Shown here: positions 44,358 to 53,294 of the stretch, in pieces
Layout: every line of letters begins with the position of its first letter
Position numbering within the stretch: position 1 is the first letter of the stretch
Source of the DNA: Petrimonas mucosa
Lineage (GTDB): Bacteria > Bacteroidota > Bacteroidia > Bacteroidales > Dysgonomonadaceae
Length of the DNA: 64,000 nt
Direction: 5' to 3'
Assembly (NCBI RefSeq): GCF_900095795.1
Contig: NZ_LT608328.1
Location: 3,341,001-3,405,000 of the forward strand
The notes under the pieces: model-generated
What the model saw: only the letters and a program-made list of their open reading frames with translations
What the model was told of the DNA's origin: nothing
Databases searched by the model: none
Translations under genes and position numbers: made by a program

Positions 44358-44923
44358 AGTGCCATCTTTTTAAACCGGTAAGAATCGATCTCCTGCATCA
44401 GCTGGGCCTTGGCCCTGTGCAACTGCGACGCAGAGGTGCTCTCCGAAATATTGAGAAGCGAAGCAATCTCCTTGTGACTTTTCTCCTCAAACACATAGAG
44501 GTTGAATACAGTCCGGTAACCCATGGGCAACTTTCTGATCATCTCCATGATCACCGGTGTAGGGATCTCGTGGAAGTCGGGCTCCCGGTCGTCCGCCAGA
44601 TCGGGGAGCTCCCCCTCCGGCATGTTCGTCACCTTCAATCTGCTGCCCGTGCGGATATGCTTCAACGCTTCGTTGACCACAATACGCGACGCCCACGCCT
44701 TTAACGATCCCTCTCCCTTGTATTCGAACGTATCCACTGCCTTGAAGATCTTGATAAAGCTCTCCTGCAGGATATCCTTCACATCCTCCTTGTCCGGGAC
44801 GTAACGGGAGCATACGGCGGTAAGATACCCCGAATAGGTGTCGTAGAACCTCTTCATGGCCGCTCTGTTACCCCGTATGATCTGCCGAAGCAGTGTCTCC
44901 TCCCTGTCTACGTCTCTGGTCAT
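44354..44923 (-). CDS. ECF-type RNA polymerase sigma factor
   Basis: The 189-residue protein has sigma region 2 (FYDTYSGYLTAVCSRYVPDKEDVKDILQESFIKIFKAVDTFEYKGEGSLKAWASRIVVNEALKHIR) and region 4 (IRKLPMGYRTVFNLYVFEEKSHKEIASLLNISESTSASQLHRAKAQL). It resembles the RpoE-like group of Bacteroidota. The next gene overlaps it by four bases and probably encodes the partner regulator. The target promoter is not known. Confidence 0.92.
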   Translation of the reverse strand: MTRDVDREETLLRQIIRGNRAAMKRFYDTYSGYLTAVCSRYVPDKEDVKDILQESFIKIFKAVDTFEYKGEGSLKAWASRIVVNEALKHIRTGSRLKVTNMPEGELPDLADDREPDFHEIPTPVIMEMIRKLPMGYRTVFNLYVFEEKSHKEIASLLNISESTSASQLHRAKAQLMQEIDSYRFKKMAL

Positions 44924-44960
44924 TTACAGATTTTGCTCGAAGCAACGGTGAAATAATCGG

Positions 44961-45716
44961 TTATTGCAACGGTATTACGCTGCGTTCGGCAGCAATGGCA
45001 GGACTGGCCGGTGTGGCCGCACGCGTCTTGTAGTCGAACTCAGCCGATTTCTCGCCGCTGAACGATCTCCATTTCAGCTTCAGTTTCACGGTCTCCCCTT
45101 GCGTATCAGGCAGGCTGTCGAGCCGGAACGCCACCAGTCCGTCACCCAGTCGTCCGCCGATATCGCCGTTCGCATTGTGGCGGAACTCCACCTCATACGG
45201 GTTCTCCGGATTGTTGGTAGAGAAGAGGTTCACATAATGCACCACACGCGGATAACCCCACTCGGTACGGAAACGGAGTGTAAGATATCCATCCTCGGCA
45301 ATCGTCACCCAGTCGCGTACGATCTCCACCGGGTCGTTGCCATATTTCTGATCGTTCTCATCACCCAGGTTGGGTACCATCCCCTTCGTGCGGATACTGT
45401 CGATCCAGCTCACGTGTACCGCCTGATCGTATCCACTGCTGGGTATGTCCACCTCCTTATAGTTTACCAGCGCCCGAACTTCTTTCTCTCCAAAGGGTGA
45501 AGTGGTCAGGTTCACGGGAAGCAGTGTCGTCTTGTCGTCCAACTGCAGAAAAACAGTTTTATCCCCCGCATGCTTAACGGTCACCAGCGCATTCGGATAT
45601 AAGCGGTTCACATCATCGTCGTCGTTCAGACATGAGGGGAGGAAGAGGGAGCCAAAGAGCAACCCCGCTGTCAACAGTAAAGTAGATTTTTTCATCGTTT
45701 TCATTTTTTTCATCAT
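44961..45716 (-). CDS. NigD-like lipoprotein
   Basis: The 251-residue protein has a lipoprotein signal peptide (LLLTAGLLFGSLFLPSC, Cys at about 29) followed by an acidic stretch (LNDDDD) typical of Bacteroidota surface lipoproteins. The rest matches NigD-like proteins: two beta-rich domains with PNALVTVK, TLLPVNLTTSPFGEKEVRALVNYKEV and EDGYLTLRFRTEWG. The name derives from a bacteriocin-linked gene, but most homologues have no known role. It lies 37 bp upstream of the ECF sigma gene on the same strand and may be in the same operon. Confidence 0.85.
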   Translation of the reverse strand: MMKKMKTMKKSTLLLTAGLLFGSLFLPSCLNDDDDVNRLYPNALVTVKHAGDKTVFLQLDDKTTLLPVNLTTSPFGEKEVRALVNYKEVDIPSSGYDQAVHVSWIDSIRTKGMVPNLGDENDQKYGNDPVEIVRDWVTIAEDGYLTLRFRTEWGYPRVVHYVNLFSTNNPENPYEVEFRHNANGDIGGRLGDGLVAFRLDSLPDTQGETVKLKLKWRSFSGEKSAEFDYKTRAATPASPAIAAERSVIPLQ

Positions 45717-45729
45717 TTGGTTCTACATG

Positions 45730-46695
45730 TTACCCTTTAAATCCACCCTTGTCCCTTTCCTTGCATGGAATCTTGTTATTTTTTGTTAATTGTACAACTT
45801 TCGCAAGCAAGCGCCCGACGGGTTTCAGATACTCGTTCAGCAGGATGCCCGAAACAATCAGGAGCAGTCCGAGGTAGGTGGTAAGGTAGATGGTCTCTCC
45901 CACCACTGCATGGATCAGAAAGAGGGAGATAAAGGGAGAGAGGTAGCAGAGCTGGTTGGTCAGCGCCGGATTGCTGCTTTTCTGCAGGGCCATTCCGAAG
46001 AAGATGAAGGGGACGGCCATTTCGAACATCCCCACGTATAGGGCCGACAACAATCCAGGCAGCGAAGCGAGGCGGGACGAGAGGAACGGGGCGGCGAGCA
46101 ACAGGTAGATGGAGCCGGAGAGGAAGCTGAGAAAGAGTCCCGCAATACCGTCCACCGCTCTGTTACGCCGGTTCACGATCCAGAAGGTGGCCCACAGGAA
46201 GGCGCTGAAAAAGGCGAGCAGGATTCCGGCTTTCGACAGCTCAACCCCTGCGATACCCTCGGCACCCACCGAGATCAGCACCACACCGCCAAACGAAATG
46301 ATCATCCCGGCAAACTTGAAGAGGGGAACAGGCCGCTTCTCGATCACCGCCAGCAGCAGGGCCAGAAGAATGGGCCAGAAGTAGTTGATCGGCTGTGCAA
46401 CCTGTGCCGGCAGCAGGTCGTACGACCGGAAAAGGATCAGGTAGTAGAGGGCAGGGTTCAACAGGCCGGTAAAGGCGTAGCTCCCCAGCTCTCTCCGGTT
46501 CAAACCCTTCAACAGGTGCCACTTGCGCTGAAAGGTGAGCACCCCGGCAAAGAGGAGCGTAGCGGTAATGGCCGACACCAGTATCAGTTCGAAGGCACCG
46601 TAGTGTCGCAAGCCGATTTTGAAGGCAGAAGCAACCGTCGACCAGCTGGCGATGGCTATTGCGGTATATAGAAGGGCTTTGCTGTTCTCTTTCAT
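45730..46695 (-). CDS. EamA/DMT family transporter
   Basis: The 321-residue protein has ten membrane segments in two EamA repeats, starting KALLYTAIAIASWSTVASAFKIGL and PVPLFKFAGMIISFGGVVLISV. Members export small metabolites such as amino acids. The start is the ATG at 46693-46695, because the longer frame begins with TTG at 46755. It is divergent from the branched-chain amino acid operon. Efflux of a related amino acid is possible but not shown. Confidence 0.88.
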   Translation of the reverse strand: MKENSKALLYTAIAIASWSTVASAFKIGLRHYGAFELILVSAITATLLFAGVLTFQRKWHLLKGLNRRELGSYAFTGLLNPALYYLILFRSYDLLPAQVAQPINYFWPILLALLLAVIEKRPVPLFKFAGMIISFGGVVLISVGAEGIAGVELSKAGILLAFFSAFLWATFWIVNRRNRAVDGIAGLFLSFLSGSIYLLLAAPFLSSRLASLPGLLSALYVGMFEMAVPFIFFGMALQKSSNPALTNQLCYLSPFISLFLIHAVVGETIYLTTYLGLLLIVSGILLNEYLKPVGRLLAKVVQLTKNNKIPCKERDKGGFKG

Positions 46696-46838
46696 CCTCT
46701 CCACTCCTCTCCCTATTGGTCGGGTCGACAAAAATAGTGATAATCGGCCGCACAAGGAAGAGATACCTAAACTTTGTAACCAACATCTCGCTTTTTATTT
46801 CAATTCGTAATTTTTTTTGAAAAAAATATGGAAAATAT

Positions 46839-46869
46839 TTTGCCATTCCGATTTTTTGCTTTTTCTTTG
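46839..46869 (+). promoter_or_regulatory. promoter of the branched-chain amino acid operon
   Basis: TTTG at 46839-46842, exactly 19 bases, then TTTCTTTG at 46862-46869, one base from TAnnTTTG. Transcription would start near 46875, about 28 bases before the leader peptide. Confidence 0.7.
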
Positions 46870-46902
46870 CACTCAATTACAAGAAAAAACTTTTTCATTT
46901 CA

Positions 46903-46971
46903 ATGATGAGTCAACATTCTATCGCTATTCTAGTCATTTCCATTCTACTTCTGGAGCATTTCGGAGGGTGA
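46903..46971 (+). CDS. leader peptide of the ilv/leu operon (attenuator)
   Basis: This 22-codon ORF (ATG 46903, stop TGA 46969-46971) encodes a peptide whose residues 6-17 are SIAILVISILLL: four Ile, four Leu and one Val in eleven successive codons (46921-46953). No long protein is encoded here. Immediately downstream lies a terminator hairpin, and the bases over the stop codon can pair with that hairpin. This is the arrangement of the ilvGMEDA, ilvBN and leu leader peptides of enteric bacteria, where ribosome stalling on hungry Ile/Leu/Val codons permits readthrough into the operon. I infer the same role here; translation of the ORF is not proven. Confidence 0.85.
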   Translation: MMSQHSIAILVISILLLEHFGG

Positions 46972-47044
46972 GACCGGTATATCGATATTGAATAGCAAAT
47001 AACTTGATAAAGAAACCTTTCTCACCGCGTGGGAAAGGTTTCTT
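46967..47044 (+). promoter_or_regulatory. antiterminator/terminator switch of the ilv/leu leader
   Basis: GGTGAGA at 46967-46973, overlapping the leader stop, is perfectly complementary to TCTCACC at 47020-47026. The latter includes the end of the 5' arm and the upper stem of the terminator. If the ribosome stalls upstream, this pairing is free to form and blocks the terminator; if it reaches the stop codon, it covers 46967-46973 and the terminator forms. Confidence 0.7.
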
Positions 47045-47047
47045 CTT
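47010..47047 (+). terminator. attenuator terminator before leuA
   Basis: AAGAAACCTTTC at 47010-47021 is a perfect 12-base complement of GAAAGGTTTCTT at 47033-47044, extended by CAC/GTG at 47023-47025/47029-47031, with T-rich sequence to 47047. It lies 36 bases before leuA, where a terminator makes sense only as a regulated one. Confidence 0.82.
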
Positions 47048-47082
47048 ATAATGGAACAGATCAAACCAAGTAGAAAATAGAT

Positions 47083-48570
47083 ATGGAACGAGTTTATGTT
47101 TTTGATACGACGTTGCGCGACGGGGAGCAGGTTCCCGGCTGTCAACTGAACACCATCGAGAAGATTCAGGTGGCCAAGGCACTCGAACTGCTGGGTGTGG
47201 ATGTGATCGAAGCCGGTTTCCCGGTCTCCAGTCCGGGCGACTTCAACTCGGTGGTGGAGATCTCCAAGGCGGTCACCTGGCCCGTTATCTGCGCCCTCAC
47301 CCGTGCAGTTGAAAAGGATATCGAGGTGGCAGCCGAGTCGTTGAAATATGCCAAACGGAAACGGATCCACACCGGGATCGGCACATCCGATATCCATATC
47401 CGGCACAAATTCAACTCCAACCGCGAAGAGATCATCGAACGGGCAGTGAAGGCGGTGAAGCATGCCCGCCGGTTTGTCGACGACGTGGAGTTCTACGCCG
47501 AGGATGCCGGCCGCACCGACAACGAATATCTCGCCCGTGTGGTGCAGGCGGTAGTGGATGCCGGTGCCACCGTGGTCAACATCCCCGACACCACCGGCTA
47601 CTGCTTTCCCCACGTTTATGGTGCAAAGATCAAGTACCTCATCGACCATGTTGACATGAAGAAGGCCATCCTCTCCACGCACTGCCATCAGGATCTGGGC
47701 ATGGCTACCGCCAACACCCTCGCCGGGGTGCTCAACGGCGCGCGACAGGTGGAGGTGACCATCAACGGAATCGGCGAGCGGGCCGGAAACACCTCGCTCG
47801 AGGAGGTGGTGATGGCACTGAAGAGCCACAAGGACCTCGGGTTCGATACCAATATCAACACCACCAAGATCTACTCCACCAGCCGGCTGGTCTCCACGCT
47901 GATGAACATGCCGGTACAGCCCAACAAGGCGATCGTGGGCAGGAACGCTTTTGCCCACTCCTCGGGCATCCACCAGGACGGAGTACTGAAAAATGTGCAG
48001 ACCTACGAGATCATCGACCCGAAAGATGTGGGAATCGACGAGAACTCCATCGTGCTGACGGCACGGAGTGGCCGCGCCGCACTGAAGAACCGCCTCAACC
48101 TGCTGGGCGTCGATATCGACAACGGCGAGCTGGATGAAGTGTACCAGAAGTTCCTCGCACTGGCCGACAAGAAGAAGGATATCAAGGATGACGACATCCT
48201 CTCGCTGGTAGGCAAGGAGTCGAAACTGCACCGCATCCAGATCGACTACCTGCAGGTCACCTGCGGAATCGGTCTGCGTCACGTAGCCAGTATCGGACTC
48301 AACATCGCCGGCGAGCACTTCGAGGCATCGGCCACCGGAAACGGTCCCGTCGACGCCGCTATCAAGGCGGTGAAGAAGATCATCAGCCGCGAAATGGTGA
48401 TCCAGGAGTTCCTGATCCAGGCCATCAACCGCGGAAGCGACGATGTGGGCAAGGTCCACATGCAGGTGGAGCACAACGGACTGCTCTACTACGGCTTCTC
48501 GGCCAATACCGATATCGTCTCCGCTTCGGTGGAGGCATTTATCGATGCGGTTAACAAGTTTGTGGAATAA
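47083..48570 (+). CDS. leuA: 2-isopropylmalate synthase
   Basis: The 495-residue enzyme condenses 2-oxoisovalerate with acetyl-CoA, the committed step of leucine synthesis. The DRE-TIM catalytic domain starts [17 protein letters not shown] (metal Asp and catalytic Arg), contains [16 protein letters not shown] with the H-x-H-x-D-like metal ligands and [16 protein letters not shown]. The C-terminal regulatory domain for leucine feedback (about residues 390-495) ends [16 protein letters not shown]. It is the first structural gene after the attenuator and is followed by leuC after 25 bp. Confidence 0.95.
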   Translation: MERVYVFDTTLRDGEQVPGCQLNTIEKIQVAKALELLGVDVIEAGFPVSSPGDFNSVVEISKAVTWPVICALTRAVEKDIEVAAESLKYAKRKRIHTGIGTSDIHIRHKFNSNREEIIERAVKAVKHARRFVDDVEFYAEDAGRTDNEYLARVVQAVVDAGATVVNIPDTTGYCFPHVYGAKIKYLIDHVDMKKAILSTHCHQDLGMATANTLAGVLNGARQVEVTINGIGERAGNTSLEEVVMALKSHKDLGFDTNINTTKIYSTSRLVSTLMNMPVQPNKAIVGRNAFAHSSGIHQDGVLKNVQTYEIIDPKDVGIDENSIVLTARSGRAALKNRLNLLGVDIDNGELDEVYQKFLALADKKKDIKDDDILSLVGKESKLHRIQIDYLQVTCGIGLRHVASIGLNIAGEHFEASATGNGPVDAAIKAVKKIISREMVIQEFLIQAINRGSDDVGKVHMQVEHNGLLYYGFSANTDIVSASVEAFIDAVNKFVE

Positions 48571-48595
48571 ATAAATTCAAGAGAAAAAAACAGAT

Positions 48596-49984
48596 ATGAA
48601 GACGCTTTTTGACAAGATCTGGGACGCACACGTGGTTACCACAGTAAAGGAGGGTCCCTCGCAACTCTATATCGACCGCCACCTCTGCCATGAAGTAACC
48701 AGTCCCCAGGCCTTTGCGGGACTTCGGGCAAGGGGATTGAAGGTATTCCGTCCGGAGCAGACGCTGCTTACGGCCGACCACAACATCCCCACCATGGAGC
48801 AGGAGCGCCCCATCCGGGACGAGGTCTCCCGTTACCAGGTCGACACCCTCGCCAGGAACGCCCGGGAGTTCGGGCTCACCTACTACGGCCTGCGCCACTC
48901 CAAGAACGGGATCGTTCACGTGATCGGACCGGAGAATGGCTTTACACAACCGGGGATGACCATCGTCTGTGGCGACAGCCACACCTCCACCCACGGGGCG
49001 TTCGGCGCCATCGCCTTCGGCATCGGCACCAGCGAAGTGGAGATGGTACTCTCCTCGCAATGCATCCTGCAGACGAGGCCCAAAACCATGCGGATCAACT
49101 TCGAGGGAAAGCTCCGAGAGGGCGTAAGTGCCAAGGATATGGCCCTCTACATGATCTGGCAGCTCACCACGGGCGGAGCCACCGGCTACTTCGTGGAGTA
49201 TGCCGGCGAGGCGGTCCGCAACCTCAACATGGAGCAGCGGATGACCCTCTGCAACCTGAGCATCGAGATGGGTGCCCGGGGGGGACTGATCGCACCCGAC
49301 GAGACCACCTTCGCCTACCTCAAGGGGCGCGAGTTCGCTCCCAAGGGAGAACGGTGGGAGGAGGCGCTCGCCTACTGGAAAACGTTGAAGAGCGACGAAG
49401 GGGCGGTTTTCGACAAGGAGGTCACCTTCGACGCCTCGCAGATCAAGCCGATGATCACCTACGGCACCAACCCCGGCATGGGGATGCCGATCGACGGTAC
49501 CATTCCCCAGATCGACGAGATTGACGAGACAGGCAAGATCTCGTTCGAGAAGTCGCTCAACTACATGGGCTTCAAGCCGGGACAGAAACTGGAGGGGCAT
49601 CCGGTCGACTACGTCTTCCTGGGCAGCTGCACCAACGGCCGCATCGAGGATTTCCGCACCTTCGCCAACTACGTGAAAGGGAAGAGGAGGGCCGACAACA
49701 TCACCGCATGGCTGGTACCCGGCAGCTGGCAGGTCCGCAGGCAGATCGAGGCCGAGGGGCTCGACCGGATCCTGGAGGAGGCCGGTTTCGAGCTGCGACA
49801 GCCGGGATGCTCCGCCTGTCTGGCGATGAACGACGACAAGGTACCGGCAGGGAAGTATGCCGTCTCCACCTCCAACCGTAACTTCGAAGGGCGTCAGGGT
49901 CCCGGTGCACGCACCATCCTGGCCAGTCCGCTGGTAGCAGCCGCCGCGGCCGTGTCGGGCAGAATCACTACCCCTGAAATCTAA
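48596..49984 (+). CDS. leuC: 3-isopropylmalate dehydratase large subunit
   Basis: The 462-residue aconitase-family subunit isomerises 2- to 3-isopropylmalate together with LeuD. It carries the 4Fe-4S cysteines in [13 protein letters not shown] and in [13 protein letters not shown], and the substrate loops [24 protein letters not shown]. The length is typical for the bacterial LeuC type. It is followed by leuD after 21 bp. Confidence 0.96.
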   Translation: MKTLFDKIWDAHVVTTVKEGPSQLYIDRHLCHEVTSPQAFAGLRARGLKVFRPEQTLLTADHNIPTMEQERPIRDEVSRYQVDTLARNAREFGLTYYGLRHSKNGIVHVIGPENGFTQPGMTIVCGDSHTSTHGAFGAIAFGIGTSEVEMVLSSQCILQTRPKTMRINFEGKLREGVSAKDMALYMIWQLTTGGATGYFVEYAGEAVRNLNMEQRMTLCNLSIEMGARGGLIAPDETTFAYLKGREFAPKGERWEEALAYWKTLKSDEGAVFDKEVTFDASQIKPMITYGTNPGMGMPIDGTIPQIDEIDETGKISFEKSLNYMGFKPGQKLEGHPVDYVFLGSCTNGRIEDFRTFANYVKGKRRADNITAWLVPGSWQVRRQIEAEGLDRILEEAGFELRQPGCSACLAMNDDKVPAGKYAVSTSNRNFEGRQGPGARTILASPLVAAAAAVSGRITTPEI

Positions 49985-50005
49985 CGATTAGCATATCAAT
50001 AAAAT

Positions 50006-50602
50006 ATGGAAAAGTTCAATACAATTACATCCACATATGTCCCCCTTCCGATAGAGAACGTGGACACCGACCAGATCATCCCCGCCCGCTTCCTGAAGGC
50101 GACCACCCGCGAGGGGTTCGGCGACAACCTGTTTGCCGACTGGCGCTATGAGAAATCGGGCGAGCCGAAAGCCGACTTCGTCCTCAACAACCCCACCTAC
50201 GGCGGTTCGGTCCTGGTGGCGGGGAAAAACTTCGGCAGCGGCTCCAGCCGCGAGCATGCCGCCTGGGCCATTGCCGGTTACGGCTTCAAGGTGGTGGTAT
50301 CGAGCTTCTTTGCCGATATCTTCCGCAACAACGCCCTCAACAACGGAATCCTCCCGGTGGTGGTGAGCGAGCAGTTCCTCGGCAGCCTCTTCGCATCGGT
50401 CCAGCGCAACCCCAAGGCCACCGTCACGGTCGACCTCGAAGCGCAGTTCATCCGCAACAACGAGACCGGCGAGCAGGAGTCGTTCGAGATCAATCCCTAC
50501 AAGAAGGAGTGTCTGCTGAAAGGACTCGACGATATCGACTATCTCCTCTCCAACCGCGACAAGATCGAGGCCTACGAAAAGAGCCGGCCGTTTGTCTACT
50601 AA
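50006..50602 (+). CDS. leuD: 3-isopropylmalate dehydratase small subunit
   Basis: The 198-residue swivel-domain subunit completes the isopropylmalate isomerase. Recognisable elements are [20 protein letters not shown] and the [37 protein letters not shown] substrate-binding block. It lies between leuC and the citramalate synthase homologue. The same isomerase can also act on citramalate. Confidence 0.96.
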   Translation: MEKFNTITSTYVPLPIENVDTDQIIPARFLKATTREGFGDNLFADWRYEKSGEPKADFVLNNPTYGGSVLVAGKNFGSGSSREHAAWAIAGYGFKVVVSSFFADIFRNNALNNGILPVVVSEQFLGSLFASVQRNPKATVTVDLEAQFIRNNETGEQESFEINPYKKECLLKGLDDIDYLLSNRDKIEAYEKSRPFVY

Positions 50603-50630
50603 TGTATCACCCGAATCACATCATCAGCCC

Positions 50631-52187
50631 ATGATAAAGAGGAAAATCGAGATAATGGACACCACGCTGCGCGACGGCGAGCAGACCTCGGGCGTCTCAT
50701 TCGCGGTGGAAGAGAAGGTAAGTATTGTCCGCCTGCTCATCGAAGAGCTAAATGTCGACCGGGTGGAGATCGCCTCGGCACGGGTCTCGGAAGGCGAGTT
50801 CAAGTCGGTCCAGAAGATCGCGCAGTGGGCCACGGCCCACGGACATATCAACAAGATCGAGATCCTGGGCTTTGTCGACGGCAACGCCTCGCTCGACTGG
50901 ATCACCACGGCCGGCTGCCGGGTGGTCAACCTCCTCTGCAAGGGTTCGGAGAACCACTGCACCCACCAGCTCCGGAAGACGGCCAAGGAGCACCTTGCCG
51001 ATATCAAGGCGGTGATCGCCGAAGCGAAAAGGCGCGGCATGGAGGTAAATATCTACCTAGAGGACTGGTCCAATGGCATGCGCGACTCACAATCCTATGT
51101 CTTCGAGATGATGGACGAGCTGCAGCACCAGCCGATCACCCGGTACATGCTACCCGACACGCTCGGCATCCTCAACCCCTGGGAGACCCGCACCTTCTGC
51201 CAGCAGATGATCAGCCGGTATCCCCACCTCCATTTCGACTTCCATGCGCATAACGACTACGACCTGGCGGTGGCCAACGTCTTCGAGGCGGTGAAGGCGG
51301 GAGTGAAGGGGGTTCACGTCACTGTCAACGGACTGGGAGAACGGGCCGGGAACGCACCCGTCACCAGCATCGTCGCCCTGATCCACGACCAGCTGAAGCT
51401 CAGCACCAATGTGGATGAGAGCAAGCTCTACAGCGTCAGCAAGATCGTGGAGAGCTACTCCGGCGTACGGATCCCCGCCAACAAGCCGATTATCGGCGAC
51501 AACGTCTTCACCCAGGTGGCCGGCGTCCATGCCGACGGCGACAAGAAAAAGAACCTCTACCACAACGACCTGATACCGGAACGGTTCGGCCGCTTACGGG
51601 AGTATGCCCTCGGCAAGAACTCCGGCAAGGCCAACATCCTGAAGAACCTCGAGGCACTCGGTATCGAGGTGGACGACGAGGCGGCCAAGAAGGTGACCGC
51701 CCGCATCATCGAGCTGGGCGACAAGAAGGAGCTGGTCACCCCCGACGAGCTTCCCTATATCGTCTCCGATATCCTGAAGAATGGCGTCGACAACCAGGAG
51801 ATACAGATACTGAACTACTCGCTGAACCTCACCGACGGCATGCGCCCCACGGCCACCGTCAAGGTCTCCATCCGGGGAGAGGTCTACCAGCAGTCGGCCG
51901 CCGGCGACGGCCAGTACCACGCCTTCTCCAAGGCGATGTACAAGATCTACAAGAGCCTCAACAAACCCACCCCCGAACTGCTCGACTACGTGGTGGTGAT
52001 CCCGCCCGGCGGCAAGACCAACGCCTACGTGCAGACCATCATTACCTGGAAGTTCGACGGCAAGATATTCAAGACCAGGGGACTCGACATGGACCAGACC
52101 GCTGCCGCCATCAAGGCGACAATAAAGATGTTAAACATGATAGAAAAAGGAAATATACCGGTAATCCGCCACATGGAGTTGCCGTAA
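50631..52187 (+). CDS. cimA: citramalate synthase / 2-isopropylmalate synthase homologue
   Basis: The 518-residue enzyme is a second DRE-TIM synthase with its own C-terminal regulatory domain. Its catalytic start is [22 protein letters not shown], then NIYLEDWSNGMRDS, HFDFHAHNDYDLAVANV and VNGLGERAGNAPV. This sequence type, with the Y-L-E-D-W segment, is closer to (R)-citramalate synthases than to LeuA, and it shares the operon with a clear leuA. It probably condenses pyruvate with acetyl-CoA to give isoleucine without threonine. I start at ATG 50631, since the upstream frame starts only with TTG at 50592. Homocitrate or a second isopropylmalate activity cannot be excluded. Confidence 0.75.
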   Translation: MIKRKIEIMDTTLRDGEQTSGVSFAVEEKVSIVRLLIEELNVDRVEIASARVSEGEFKSVQKIAQWATAHGHINKIEILGFVDGNASLDWITTAGCRVVNLLCKGSENHCTHQLRKTAKEHLADIKAVIAEAKRRGMEVNIYLEDWSNGMRDSQSYVFEMMDELQHQPITRYMLPDTLGILNPWETRTFCQQMISRYPHLHFDFHAHNDYDLAVANVFEAVKAGVKGVHVTVNGLGERAGNAPVTSIVALIHDQLKLSTNVDESKLYSVSKIVESYSGVRIPANKPIIGDNVFTQVAGVHADGDKKKNLYHNDLIPERFGRLREYALGKNSGKANILKNLEALGIEVDDEAAKKVTARIIELGDKKELVTPDELPYIVSDILKNGVDNQEIQILNYSLNLTDGMRPTATVKVSIRGEVYQQSAAGDGQYHAFSKAMYKIYKSLNKPTPELLDYVVVIPPGGKTNAYVQTIITWKFDGKIFKTRGLDMDQTAAAIKATIKMLNMIEKGNIPVIRHMELP

Positions 52188-52201
52188 CAAAAAATTGACC
52201 T

Positions 52202-53278
52202 ATGAATTTGAAAATAGCTGTATTGGCCGGCGACGGCATCGGTCCCGAGATCATGGACCAGGCATTGAAGGTGACGCGCGCCGTCTGTAAACGATTCAAC
52301 CATGAGGCAACCTTTACGGAAGCCATCACCGGCGCCTGTGCCATCGATGCCGTGGGCGACCCCTATCCTCCCGAAACGCATCAAGTCTGCATGGCGGCCG
52401 ATGCGGTGCTGTTCGGTGCCATCGGACACCCCAAGTACGACAACAACCCCAACGCCCCGATCCGTCCCGAACAGGGACTGCTCCGGATGCGGAAGCAGCT
52501 GGGACTCTACGGCAATATCCGTCCCGTGATGACCTTCCCCTCGCTGATCCACAAGTCCCCCCTCAGGGCCGACCTGGTGGAGGGGGCAGATTTCGTCTGC
52601 ATCCGGGAACTGACAGGCGGCATGTACTTCGGCCGGCCGCAGGGACGGAGCGAAGATGGCAACACCGCCTACGACACCTGCGTCTACACCCGCGAGGAGA
52701 TCGAACGGATCCTGCACCTGGCCTACCGGTTCGCCAGACAGCGTCGCAAGAAGCTGACCGTGGTGGACAAGGCCAACGTGATCGCCACCTCCCGCCTCTG
52801 GCGCCAGATCGCCCAGGAGATGGCACCGCAATATCCCGACATCGAGACCGACTACCTCTTCGTGGACAACGCCGCCATGCGGATCATCCAGTGGCCCAGG
52901 AGCTTCGACGTGCTGGTCACCGAGAACCTCTTCGGCGATATCCTTACCGATGAAGCATCGGTCATCACCGGCTCGCTGGGGATGCTCCCCTCCGCCTCGA
53001 TCGGCATCCACACCTCGCTCTTCGAGCCGATCCACGGCTCCTACCCGCAGGCCGCAGGGAAGAATATCGCCAACCCGGTCGCCATGATCCTCTCCGCCGC
53101 ACTGATGTTCGAATATGCGTTCAACCTGCATGAAGAGGGAGCCGCCATCCGCCAGGCGGTCAACGCCAGCCTTGAAGCCGGCATCGTCACCGAAGAGATT
53201 GCCGAGGGGGGTAAAGCCTACACCACCAGCGAAGTGGGGGACTGGGTATCTGAGTATATTGATAGTAAAAAAAAATAA
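52202..53278 (+). CDS. leuB: 3-isopropylmalate dehydrogenase
   Basis: The 358-residue enzyme oxidises 3-isopropylmalate, or methylmalate in the citramalate route, with NAD+. It shows [52 protein letters not shown] and the metal-binding [25 protein letters not shown], then the NAD site [18 protein letters not shown]. Start ATG 52202 is 14 bp after the citramalate synthase homologue. Confidence 0.96.
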   Translation: MNLKIAVLAGDGIGPEIMDQALKVTRAVCKRFNHEATFTEAITGACAIDAVGDPYPPETHQVCMAADAVLFGAIGHPKYDNNPNAPIRPEQGLLRMRKQLGLYGNIRPVMTFPSLIHKSPLRADLVEGADFVCIRELTGGMYFGRPQGRSEDGNTAYDTCVYTREEIERILHLAYRFARQRRKKLTVVDKANVIATSRLWRQIAQEMAPQYPDIETDYLFVDNAAMRIIQWPRSFDVLVTENLFGDILTDEASVITGSLGMLPSASIGIHTSLFEPIHGSYPQAAGKNIANPVAMILSAALMFEYAFNLHEEGAAIRQAVNASLEAGIVTEEIAEGGKAYTTSEVGDWVSEYIDSKKK

Positions 53279-53294
53279 TTTATAGAAAATAATC

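Noticed and set aside
47051-47080. Mini-ORF of nine codons between the attenuator terminator and leuA
   Set aside because: It has no branched-chain codons or structure of its own, and such short frames are expected by chance.
46945-48474. Long minus-strand open frame opposite leuA
   Set aside because: It is the complement of a clear leuA gene with biased codons; the translation has no family-like motif. Similar long shadows opposite ilvB, ilvD and leuB were rejected for the same reason.
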